The position numbers and the translations under genes were made by a program. Shown piece by piece: positions 26,547 to 33,951 of a DNA stretch of 42,833 nucleotides; position 1 is the first letter of the stretch; every line of letters begins with the position of its first letter. The DNA comes from Sediminibacterium salmoneum NBRC 103935 (GTDB lineage: Bacteria > Bacteroidota > Bacteroidia > Chitinophagales > Chitinophagaceae), in NCBI RefSeq assembly GCF_000511175.1, contig NZ_KI866530.1, positions 460,277-503,109 on the forward strand. The letters run 5' to 3'. The notes under the pieces were generated by a model. That model was given only the letters and a program-made list of their open reading frames with translations, was not told where the DNA came from and did no database searches.

Positions 26547-27397
26547 GCTTTAAGGTATTTGGCAAAAAAGCCCAGGGTTCTTTCCCAGGATAATTTTGCT
26601 GCTGCCTCGTTATAGCGTGCCGGAGCTGTATCGTTGTGAAAGGCGTGGTTAACATTGTCGTACACAAACAATTCGTATTTAACATTGCTCGCTTTTAAAG
26701 CTGCTTCATAGGCCGGAATCCCTTCGTTTACCCGCGTGTCTAATCCCCCGTAATGCAACATGACTGCTGCTTTAATTTGTGCAACTTTAGCAGTTTCAGG
26801 TTGTCTTCCATAATAGGCAACAGCCGCTTTTAAATCGGGAATATTTACCGCCAGGTTATTGGCCATGGCACCACCCCAGCAAAATCCCACGCAACCAACA
26901 GAACCGTTACAATCCTTTCTGGTTTTTGCATAAGCAACAGCGCGAATAAAATTGTCAAGGCTCTCTTCCGGTTTCAGGGTAGAAAATTTGGCCCTTAGTT
27001 CATCGTCATTTTTGGGGAGTTCGCCCAAGGGAGAAAGTATATTGGGAGCAATTGCCAGGTAACCCGCTTTTGCTGCCCTTCTGGCTACATCTTCTATATG
27101 TGCATTCAATCCCCTGTTTTCGTGAATCACAATTACTGCAGCCAGTTTCTTTGCGTTCTTGGGTTTGGCTACATAAGCACTCATAGTGCCATTAATACCT
27201 TCGTAAGTTATGGTTTCAGTTTCCAGATCATCGGAGGCGGTGATATTTGCGTTGGCCGCGTTTACTTCAATCATTGGCAAAACACTTAATGCCGCTGCCA
27301 TGCCTCCGGTTAGCAAAGCCAATCTGCTTAAGAATTCGGGTCTGCTCAAGGGCTTGTGCGTGTACTCGTCGTAAAGATCTATGATTTCCTGGTTCAT
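26543..27397 (-). CDS. Dienelactone hydrolase family protein with N-terminal export signal
   Basis: Alpha/beta-hydrolase of 284 residues. The nucleophile elbow GFCWGG (near residue 170) carries Cys as in dienelactone hydrolases, followed by the acid in GGLDTRVNEG near 222 and the histidine in NVNHAFHND near 255. The N-terminus (about 1-50) has a polar leader followed by LALLTGGMAAALSVLPMIEV and then ANA, which suggests export; a serine-arginine pair precedes it but no canonical twin-arginine motif. Physiological substrate is unknown. It overlaps the upstream unknown gene by four bases (27394-27397). Confidence 0.87.
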   Translation of the reverse strand: MNQEIIDLYDEYTHKPLSRPEFLSRLALLTGGMAAALSVLPMIEVNAANANITASDDLETETITYEGINGTMSAYVAKPKNAKKLAAVIVIHENRGLNAHIEDVARRAAKAGYLAIAPNILSPLGELPKNDDELRAKFSTLKPEESLDNFIRAVAYAKTRKDCNGSVGCVGFCWGGAMANNLAVNIPDLKAAVAYYGRQPETAKVAQIKAAVMLHYGGLDTRVNEGIPAYEAALKASNVKYELFVYDNVNHAFHNDTAPARYNEAAAKLSWERTLGFFAKYLKA

Positions 27398-27960
27398 AGT
27401 GTAATGCGTTTTGATAGTTCGTCGTCAATTTTTTTAAAGAGATGATAAGGCTTATATATTCTCCAGTCGGGCAGTTCCATTAATTCAATATAATAATGCA
27501 ACTTCTTCCCTTTAAAATCCTGTTGGGTGGCTTGTGGCATATTAAGGGCTACAATCCATCCGTTTTCATCTGTTACTTCTTCAAACCATTCCTGATAATA
27601 TTCCTTATCGCTACTATGGAAGTTAAGCACATTTTCTGTTATGAGAATATATTTATAAATGCCTTCTTTTTCCAGCAAGTCAATAATTTCCCGTTTCAGT
27701 TCCATGATATCATTTTCAATGGCATCGTTCCATTCCCCAATCATTTCAATGATGGCAAAATGCAATTCATAATCCACGTAAATGATTTTCAGGTAGAGGG
27801 TCCTGCTTCCGAATTCATCCCATTGGGGATGAATAAAATAATTGTAGACGGTTTGCGAAAATTCAAACTCAGAATAAGTTCTGCCAAAGAAAGGAGAGCG
27901 CTTGTCTTCTTCGGCAATATAAATATGACGCCAGTTAAAAAAAGGTTCTATATCATGCAT
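27394..27960 (-). CDS. Conserved protein of unknown function, 188 aa
   Basis: Not recognised as a named family. It is soluble, without signal peptide or membrane segment, acidic, and rich in aromatic residues (FFNWRHIYIAEEDKRSPFFG at 7-26, YNYFIHPQWDEFGSRTLYLK near 39-58). The middle holds a predicted amphipathic helix (AIENDIMELKREIIDLLEKE near 80-99), and the C-terminal part is a tyrosine- and tryptophan-rich beta segment (LHYYIELMELPDWRIYKPYH). It is locked between murQ (3-base gap) and the hydrolase (4-base overlap), so it is translated in the same operon as the MurNAc-6-P etherase and may be connected with amino-sugar or cell-wall metabolism. That link is inference from position only. 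Confidence 0.75.
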   Translation of the reverse strand: MHDIEPFFNWRHIYIAEEDKRSPFFGRTYSEFEFSQTVYNYFIHPQWDEFGSRTLYLKIIYVDYELHFAIIEMIGEWNDAIENDIMELKREIIDLLEKEGIYKYILITENVLNFHSSDKEYYQEWFEEVTDENGWIVALNMPQATQQDFKGKKLHYYIELMELPDWRIYKPYHLFKKIDDELSKRITL

Positions 27961-27963
27961 AGG

Positions 27964-28785
27964 CTATTCACTCTCAAAAGACTCCACCGCTTTTTTTACA
28001 CTTCCATATTTCAGCAGCAGGTCTTTTGCTTTTTCATAATCATTCAGTCCCAGATTATCCATCAGCATTTTAACGCCACGGTCAACCAGTTTAATATTGC
28101 TTAACTGCATATTGACCATTTTGTTGTCTTCCACGCGACCTAGTTGAATCATAACCGCTGTTGAAATCATATTCAGCACCAGTTTTTGTGCCGTTCCGCT
28201 TTTCATTCGGGTACTACCGGTAACAAATTCAGGACCTACCACCACTTCTACGGGAAAGTCTGCGGCTTCAGATACAGGTGAGTTGGGATTACAACTGATG
28301 CTGCCTGTAATGATTCCTCTTTTGCGACACTCTTTTAGTGCGCCAATTACATAAGGAGTAGTGCCACTGGCCGCCAGTCCTATTACCACGTCTTTATCGT
28401 TAATAAAGTGTTTTTGTAAATCGCTCCAGCCCTCATCTGCACTGTCTTCTGCAAATTCCACCGCCTGTGTAATGGCTTTTTCGCCACCGGCAATCAACCC
28501 GATTACCAAACCATGAGGTACCCCATAAGTAGGTGGACATTCGCTGGCGTCCAGGATTCCTAAACGGCCGCTTGTGCCTGCACCCATATAAAATAAACGT
28601 CCGCCCTGCAGCATTTTGTCTGAAATAGCCGCTACCAGTTTTTCTATTTGAGGTATGGCTTTTTCAACGGCATCGGGAACCGTTTTATCTTCTTTATTGA
28701 TATTGGTTAAGATTTCCTGAATGCTCATTTTTTCCAGATTGTTGTATCTGGAAGACTGCTCGGTTACTTTTACAAAATTCCCCAT
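27964..28785 (-). CDS. murQ: N-acetylmuramic acid 6-phosphate etherase
   Basis: Cleaves the lactyl ether of MurNAc-6-P to give GlcNAc-6-P and D-lactate in cell-wall salvage, cytosolic. The 273-residue SIS-fold protein shows the sugar-phosphate loop YMGAGTSGRLGILDASECPP (about 66-85), with Glu82 near the position of the catalytic glutamate of E. coli MurQ, plus VIGLAASGTTPYVIGAL near 138 and the conserved GSTRMKSGTAQK near 190. Length is normal. It lies 3 bases downstream of a BadF-type sugar kinase, so kinase plus etherase can turn free MurNAc into GlcNAc-6-P. It is expected to work with NamZ-like activity encoded at 19.3 kb. Confidence 0.96.
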   Translation of the reverse strand: MGNFVKVTEQSSRYNNLEKMSIQEILTNINKEDKTVPDAVEKAIPQIEKLVAAISDKMLQGGRLFYMGAGTSGRLGILDASECPPTYGVPHGLVIGLIAGGEKAITQAVEFAEDSADEGWSDLQKHFINDKDVVIGLAASGTTPYVIGALKECRKRGIITGSISCNPNSPVSEAADFPVEVVVGPEFVTGSTRMKSGTAQKLVLNMISTAVMIQLGRVEDNKMVNMQLSNIKLVDRGVKMLMDNLGLNDYEKAKDLLLKYGSVKKAVESFESE

Positions 28786-28788
28786 CTT

Positions 28789-29631
28789 TTATTGATTATG
28801 ATATGCCACTAATCCGGGCATTGGTGTCTTTAATACTTTTCCAAGTTCTAATTCGTAACTGTTACAAAGTTCCTTTAAAACATCTCTAAATCCAAATCCA
28901 ACGCTTCCAACAAAATGGATGGGCTGAGTCCAGCTTTCCTTGAATTTATACAAGTGTGTAAAGAAAAAGTCGTTTAGTCCGTCTTCAATAATGTTTTCTA
29001 TCATGAAATGGCCCCTGTTTTCAGCAAGAAAAAGGGCAAAATTGGCCAGGTATCGGTTGGCCAATGGTTTTTTATAAACGTTTTCTAAAATACTTGCGTG
29101 GGTTTCACCATATTTTTTCTGGAAGCGATTCATCAGATCTTCATCAAAGGTTTTGTAGAGAAAGTATTGAATCACTTTTTTGCCCAAATAGGCACCGGAT
29201 CCTTCGTCTCCCAATACATACCCCAGTCCCGGGCTGATGTTTACAATTTTTTTACCATTGTAATAACAGGCATTGGAACCGGTACCTAAAATACAGGCAA
29301 TTCCTTTGTTTTTGCCGCAGGATGCCCTGGCAATACCCAGTAAATCGGTATTAATCTCGGTTTTTGTTTTTGGAAAAAGTTGTTTGAACACTTTTTTCAT
29401 GATGGCAACATTGGCAGGATTACCCAGTCCGGTTCCATAAAAATGAAGTGCGTCCACTTTTGTGTTCTTTATCTTGGGCATGAGTTGTTTGTTCAGGATT
29501 TGAATCATTTCGTCTCCTGTAACAAAATAGGGGCTCATTGCGGGGGTCAAAACTGTTTTTTTCTTGCCGTTTTCCAGTAAACACCATTCACATTTGGTGG
29601 ATCCGCTGTCGGCAATTAAGATGGCAGGCAT
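28789..29631 (-). CDS. BadF/BadG/BcrA/BcrD-type sugar kinase (likely MurNAc/GlcNAc kinase)
   Basis: An ASKHA-fold kinase of 280 residues with phosphate-1 DSGSTKCEWCLL near residue 8, phosphate-2-like GTGSNACYYNGK near 117, and a glycine-rich VLGDEGSGAYLGKK near 138, then the adenosine-side segment FVGSVGFGFRDVL near 240. In Bacteroidota, relatives phosphorylate GlcNAc and MurNAc (MurK type) and sit beside murQ, exactly as here (3-base gap), which makes MurNAc kinase the best guess. The ligand cannot be read directly from the sequence. Translation starts 71 bases from the divergent protease gene. Confidence 0.85.
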   Translation of the reverse strand: MPAILIADSGSTKCEWCLLENGKKKTVLTPAMSPYFVTGDEMIQILNKQLMPKIKNTKVDALHFYGTGLGNPANVAIMKKVFKQLFPKTKTEINTDLLGIARASCGKNKGIACILGTGSNACYYNGKKIVNISPGLGYVLGDEGSGAYLGKKVIQYFLYKTFDEDLMNRFQKKYGETHASILENVYKKPLANRYLANFALFLAENRGHFMIENIIEDGLNDFFFTHLYKFKESWTQPIHFVGSVGFGFRDVLKELCNSYELELGKVLKTPMPGLVAYHNQ

Positions 29632-29702
29632 AGGAAAGGTTTAATTCGGCAATAAATATAGATATTTGCATGCTTACATGACATATAATTTAATGCGCAT
29701 TT

Positions 29703-31295
29703 ATGGGTCCTAAGAAATTGCAGGTTTGGTTACCATTATTATTTGCTATAGTAATGATTGTGGGAATGATGATTGGATTCCAGTTGAAGGAGAAAACCCT
29801 TTCTCCTCAGTTTTTCAACCCCGGCAGTCGTTCTTCTTTGCAGGAATTAACAGAGTTAATTAAAACCCGGTATGTAGACAAGGTTTCTCAGGACAGTATT
29901 AACGGACTGGTGTCGAATGAATTGCTCAAGCACCTTGATCCGCATTCTGTTTTTATTCCTTCTGAAGAATTACAGGCTGCCAATGAAGATATCATGGGTA
30001 ATTTTCAGGGCATTGGTATTGAGTTCCGACAGATTAATGATACCGTGAATGTGATGAATATTATGCCCGGTGGTCCTGCAGAGAAAGTGGGGCTGCAAAC
30101 GGGAGATCAGTTGATTTTTGTAAATGACAGCATTGCCATTGCCGGTAAAAAACTGGATGGGAATGCCATTCGGAAACTCTTCAGAGGACCGGCCAATTCA
30201 ACCGTAAAAGTAAAATACCTGAGAGCGGGTAAAATGCTCGAAACCACCATTACCCGTGGAAATATTCCGGTAAGTTCGGTAGACGCAGCATATATCATAG
30301 CACCTAAAGTCGGATTTATCCGCCTGAATAAGTTTGCAGAAAGAACCTATGAAGAGTTCATGACCGAACTGGAAAAACTGCAGGCACAAAAAATGGAAAA
30401 CCTGATTCTGGATTTACGTGGCAATACGGGTGGGTTAATGAAAGAAGCCGTAGATATGGCAGATGAGTTTTTGTCGGATAATAAATTGATTGTTTATACA
30501 GAAGGCGATAATTCTCCCAGAACCAATTTTACTGCCAAGCGTCCGGGATTGTTCGAGACAGGTAAGTTAATTGTATTGATTGATGAGACTTCTGCATCTG
30601 CCAGCGAAATTTTGGCAGGCGCTCTGCAAGACTGGGACCGTGCAGTAATCATGGGAAGAAGATCATTTGGTAAGGGCCTGGTACAGCAGCAGTTTCAGCT
30701 AAGTGATGGGGCAGCAGTTCGTTTAACGGTAGCCCGGTATTTTACTCCCCTGGGTAGGAATATTCAGAAATCCTATGCAGAAGGCTACGATAAATACAAT
30801 GAAGAATTGATGGGTCGTTTTCATGCAACCGATTCTGCATCTAAAAAAGATTCCGTTGCCCGCTCTGTAAAAAAATACAAAACCCCTGCAGGTAAAACAG
30901 TTTTTGGTGGCGGGGGAATTACACCGGACTCAACCGTGTTGTTTGATTCTTCCTTATATACCCGCTCTGTTTTGCAGGTACTCATGACCAGTACACTGAA
31001 TGATTTTGTGTATTACGATTTTGTTACCAATCGGGCTCAATACTCACAGTTTAAAACAGCAACAGACTTTAACCAGCAATACCAGGTAAGCCCGGCTCAA
31101 TGGAAGTCTTTTGTTCAGTATGCGGCCAAAGAAGGGTTGAATTTCAATACGATTGATGTTAGAAGCAAAGCATTTATTGAGAACCGCATCAAAGCTTTGA
31201 TTGCCCGTCAGCGCTGGAGAACGAATGGGTATTTTGTAGTGGCGAATGTTGCCGATATACTGGTAGAAAAAGCGTTGAATGCCATTCAGAAATAA
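29703..31295 (+). CDS. S41 family C-terminal processing peptidase with PDZ domain
   Basis: 530 residues. The N-terminus (about 8-24) is a single hydrophobic anchor, LPLLFAIVMIVGMMIGF. A PDZ domain follows (about 90-185, GIGIEFRQINDTVNVMN, GPAEKVGLQTGDQLIFVND), then the tail-specific protease domain with NLILDLRGNTGG near 235, the serine motif SASASEILAGALQDW near 298, and the catalytic lysine in SFGKGLVQQQF near 323. It should be an exported serine/lysine protease acting in the periplasm. The C-terminal extension (about 400-530) is helical and typical of Bacteroidota members. It is the last non-phosphonate gene before the right-hand locus. Confidence 0.92.
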   Translation: MGPKKLQVWLPLLFAIVMIVGMMIGFQLKEKTLSPQFFNPGSRSSLQELTELIKTRYVDKVSQDSINGLVSNELLKHLDPHSVFIPSEELQAANEDIMGNFQGIGIEFRQINDTVNVMNIMPGGPAEKVGLQTGDQLIFVNDSIAIAGKKLDGNAIRKLFRGPANSTVKVKYLRAGKMLETTITRGNIPVSSVDAAYIIAPKVGFIRLNKFAERTYEEFMTELEKLQAQKMENLILDLRGNTGGLMKEAVDMADEFLSDNKLIVYTEGDNSPRTNFTAKRPGLFETGKLIVLIDETSASASEILAGALQDWDRAVIMGRRSFGKGLVQQQFQLSDGAAVRLTVARYFTPLGRNIQKSYAEGYDKYNEELMGRFHATDSASKKDSVARSVKKYKTPAGKTVFGGGGITPDSTVLFDSSLYTRSVLQVLMTSTLNDFVYYDFVTNRAQYSQFKTATDFNQQYQVSPAQWKSFVQYAAKEGLNFNTIDVRSKAFIENRIKALIARQRWRTNGYFVVANVADILVEKALNAIQK

Positions 31296-31304
31296 TTTGG
31301 TAAC

Positions 31305-31340
31305 AATTCCTTCATAGTTTGATAATCCAGGAATTATTTT
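31305..31340 (+). terminator. Weak hairpin downstream of the S41 peptidase
   Basis: AATTCCT (31305-31311) pairs exactly with AGGAATT (31329-31335), followed by a short T-run (ATTTT). The loop is 17 bases and the stem only 7, so a terminator is possible but weak. It would separate the peptidase gene from the promoter at 31359. Confidence 0.35.
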
Positions 31341-31358
31341 CTCTCGGTTTCTCTTGCA

Positions 31359-31366
31359 TAGGTTTG
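31359..31366 (+). promoter_or_regulatory. -7 box of the phosphonate catabolic operon
   Basis: TAGGTTTG, an exact TAnnTTTG match, 13 bases before the ATG of the HD oxygenase gene, which would leave a very short leader. The same octamer occurs upstream of susC. No TTG -33 element stands at normal spacing, so activation by a bound regulator is plausible. Confidence 0.55.
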
Positions 31367-31379
31367 TTAAAACATATCT

Positions 31380-31958
31380 ATGCAGAAAAGAAATACTGCT
31401 GTTATTGCAGAAGAGATTGTACAATTACTTTTATCGAAGGGCGGTTCTGAATATATTGGTGAGCCGGTTACAAAGCTGGAGCATATGGTCCAGAGTGCTG
31501 AAATAGCAGAAGAAAAAGCATGTTCTGAAGATCTGATTTTAGCAGCATTATTGCATGATATTGGCCATGTATGCGAACCCTTGACTTCAGAAAATGATAT
31601 GGAAGGGCTAGGACTTCTTGATCATGAATATCTGGGGGCTCAATTTTTAAAAGACAGAGGGTTTTCCGAAAAAATAATTCAGGCTGTTGAGAATCATGTG
31701 CCTGCCAAGCGATACCTCTGTTATAAATATCCTTCTTATTTATCCCAATTATCTGAAGCAAGCCTGCAAACACTCAAATTGCAAGGGGGCGTGATGACCT
31801 ATCATGAAGCAATCCGTTTTGAACAAAATCCTTTTTTTGAAGACATTATTGCCATTCGGAAAATAGATGAGCAGGCCAAAATAGCCAATAAGCCACTACC
31901 GGCTAATCTTGATTTTTATAAGGAAATGATGATTCGTCATTTAGATCAAAACGCATAA
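31380..31958 (+). CDS. PhnZ/TmpB-like HD-domain diiron oxygenase (phosphonate C-P cleavage)
   Basis: Predicted mixed-valent diiron oxygenase that splits the C-P bond of a 1-hydroxy-phosphonate with O2. PhnZ turns (R)-1-hydroxy-2-aminoethylphosphonate into glycine and phosphate, and TmpB acts on the trimethyl analogue. 192 residues, the family size. All six metal ligands known in PhnZ can be matched with consistent offsets: His35, His59-Asp60 (LLHDIGH), His82, His106 (VENHVPAKR) and Asp163 (RKIDEQ). The tyrosine/glutamate lid is also conserved as Tyr25 and Glu28 (YIGE). It fits the family described as phosphonate-operon-associated HDIG proteins. No PhnY-like 2-oxoglutarate hydroxylase is seen in the window to make the hydroxylated substrate. 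First gene of the operon, 5 bases before the HAD gene. A nucleotide phosphohydrolase is the main alternative. Confidence 0.85.
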   Translation: MQKRNTAVIAEEIVQLLLSKGGSEYIGEPVTKLEHMVQSAEIAEEKACSEDLILAALLHDIGHVCEPLTSENDMEGLGLLDHEYLGAQFLKDRGFSEKIIQAVENHVPAKRYLCYKYPSYLSQLSEASLQTLKLQGGVMTYHEAIRFEQNPFFEDIIAIRKIDEQAKIANKPLPANLDFYKEMMIRHLDQNA

Positions 31959-31963
31959 AACAT

Positions 31964-32641
31964 ATGGCTCAGAAATATTCTATGGTGGTATTTGATATGG
32001 CAGGTACTACAGTAAACGAAGATAATCTAGTGTACAAACTCATGCACCAGATGCTGGTTAACGATGGGTATGACTGTACACTTGAGATGGTTCTTGCATT
32101 GGGGGCTGGAAAAGAAAAAAGACAGGCTTTTAAAGATCTGCTGATTGACTTAGGCGTTTTTGCTCCTGATAATATTGCTATGCGACTGCATGAATCTTTT
32201 CATTTAAATCTAGTTGAAGCGTATCAGTCTATGGACGTAAAACCAATGCCCTATGCAGAAAGGATTTTCAATGAATTGAAGAAAAGAAATATTAAAGTGG
32301 TTTTAAATACCGGCTATGACGCTAATATAGCAAGTTTGCTTTTGGAAAAGTTGAACTGGCATGTTGGACAAACAGTCGACGCTGTCATTACAGCATCTGA
32401 TGTAGTCAGTAGCAGGCCAAATCCTGAGATGATTTTTCTTGCTATGCAAAATATGGCAATAAGGGATGCGGCTTTTGTTGTGAAAGTAGGGGATTCCATA
32501 ACAGATATAGAGGAAGGTAAGAATGCAGGTTGTGGATTAACGATTGGTATTACAACTGGTGCACAAAACGAGGAAATGTTGTTAATGGCTGATCCTGATT
32601 TTGTAATTCATGGGTTGGACAAAATATTATCGATTGTATGA
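31964..32641 (+). CDS. Phosphonatase-like HAD hydrolase
   Basis: 225-residue HAD enzyme predicted to hydrolyse a C-P bond. The nucleophile motif is FDMAGTTVN with Asp11; the +2 position is Ala13 and not the usual Asp, as in phosphonoacetaldehyde hydrolase PhnX. A lysine in GAGKEKRQAF (Lys50) sits where the cap-domain Schiff-base lysine of PhnX (GLLK) would align. Motif II (VVLNTGYDANIA near 109), motif III Lys near 166 and motif IV GDSITDIEEGKNAGC near 178-192 are present. The overall pattern (DMAGTTV-ED-LVY) fits the phosphonatase-like subgroup rather than true PhnX. The substrate is therefore likely an aldehyde phosphonate, possibly the product of the FAD oxidoreductase. Overlaps the MFS gene by 4 bases. 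Confidence 0.87.
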   Translation: MAQKYSMVVFDMAGTTVNEDNLVYKLMHQMLVNDGYDCTLEMVLALGAGKEKRQAFKDLLIDLGVFAPDNIAMRLHESFHLNLVEAYQSMDVKPMPYAERIFNELKKRNIKVVLNTGYDANIASLLLEKLNWHVGQTVDAVITASDVVSSRPNPEMIFLAMQNMAIRDAAFVVKVGDSITDIEEGKNAGCGLTIGITTGAQNEEMLLMADPDFVIHGLDKILSIV

Positions 32642-33951
32642 TGCGTTCTTCTGTGTCTTATCATCTAGGCCACAGGCTTAACAGTAAAATGAGGCAATCA
32701 CCTGGATTTCTGCTACTAGTTGTTTCATTCGCCTCTTTTACAGTTTACACTTGTATGTATGGATTCAGAAAGCCATATACAGCTGGTGTTTATGAACAAT
32801 GGACTTTTTTAGGGTTGTCTTATAAAGTAAGTCTTGTAATTGCACAGGTTATCGGATACATGATTAGTAAGTTTATAGGTATCCGTATTATTTCTACTAT
32901 GGATGCCCAATATAGAATTCAGGGTATTTTTAGTTGCATTGCCCTTGCCTGGTTTTCTCTTTTTTTATTTGGTATTATCCCGGCCCCGTATAATATTATT
33001 TGTATGTTCTTAAACGGGTTACCGCTGGGAATGGTTTTTGGAATGGTTTTTAGTTTTTTGGAAGGACGAAGAACAACAGAGATTATGGGTGCGGTATTGG
33101 TGAGTAGTTTCATTTTTGCTTCCGGACTAGCTAAATCAATTGGCAAATGGCTGTTGCTAAACTTTAATATTCATGATTTCTGGATGCCATTTATAGCAGG
33201 TGCCTTTTTTGTAATTCCGGTTTTAATTTCACTTTGGCTTTTGCATCATACTCCCTTGCCGGATATGGAAGATATTCAAAACAGATCCGAAAGAAAGCCG
33301 ATGAATCAAAAGGATCGGAGCGCATTTATTATGCAGTTCGGTTATTTGCTGTTACCTGTAGTAATTAGTTATACTTTATTTACTATTGTAAGAGATTTTA
33401 GTGAAGATTTTGCCAATGAATTATGGATAGAAACCGGGTATAAGGAGAATGCCGGTATATTTTTTCAGACCAGTTCTATTGTTGCTGTTTTTGTGTTGAT
33501 TGTAATTGGTTCTTTCTTTACCATAAAATCTAACAGACAGGCTTTTATTTACACGCATTTGCTGGTAATTGCAGGTCTCATTATTACCCTTGCTGCCACG
33601 TTACTTTATAATGGTCAGCAGCTAACCCCCCTTCAATGGATGGTGATTTCTACAACTGGATTATACCTGGCATATTTGCCCTTTAACTGTCTTTATTTTG
33701 AAAGAATGATTTCTACTTATGAAGTAAAGGGGAATGTTGGCTTTGTAATGTATATAGCAGATGCATTCGGCTATCTGGGAACCGTTTTTGTGTTGCTATT
33801 AAAAGAATTTATTCGGGTTCAGATAAGCTGGGTGTCTTTTTTTTCTATCCTTTTTATTGGGGTTTCTATAATGGGTGTTATTCTGATTTTATTTTCTCTT
33901 AGAGGACATATTAGTTTAATAAAACGTATAAATATTATTCATGAAAAATAA
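32638..33951 (+). CDS. DUF5690 family MFS-type transporter (putative phosphonate importer)
   Basis: 437 residues with about eleven or twelve hydrophobic segments, beginning with FLLLVVSFASFTVYTCMYGF near residue 22 and including MYGFRKPYTAGVYE, NGLPLGMVFGMVFSFLEGRR (about 126-145) and FVMYIADAFGYLGTVFVLLL near 377. It resembles MFS carriers of organophosphate type; MYGFRKP recalls the start of OPA-family antiporters (sugar phosphates, glycerol-3-P). Location inside the operon and the absence of an ABC phosphonate transporter suggest that it carries the phosphonate over the inner membrane. This substrate is inference. It overlaps its neighbours by 4 and 11 bases, so the four genes are tightly coupled. 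The DNA is distinctly A/T-rich. Confidence 0.82.
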   Translation: MMRSSVSYHLGHRLNSKMRQSPGFLLLVVSFASFTVYTCMYGFRKPYTAGVYEQWTFLGLSYKVSLVIAQVIGYMISKFIGIRIISTMDAQYRIQGIFSCIALAWFSLFLFGIIPAPYNIICMFLNGLPLGMVFGMVFSFLEGRRTTEIMGAVLVSSFIFASGLAKSIGKWLLLNFNIHDFWMPFIAGAFFVIPVLISLWLLHHTPLPDMEDIQNRSERKPMNQKDRSAFIMQFGYLLLPVVISYTLFTIVRDFSEDFANELWIETGYKENAGIFFQTSSIVAVFVLIVIGSFFTIKSNRQAFIYTHLLVIAGLIITLAATLLYNGQQLTPLQWMVISTTGLYLAYLPFNCLYFERMISTYEVKGNVGFVMYIADAFGYLGTVFVLLLKEFIRVQISWVSFFSILFIGVSIMGVILILFSLRGHISLIKRINIIHEK

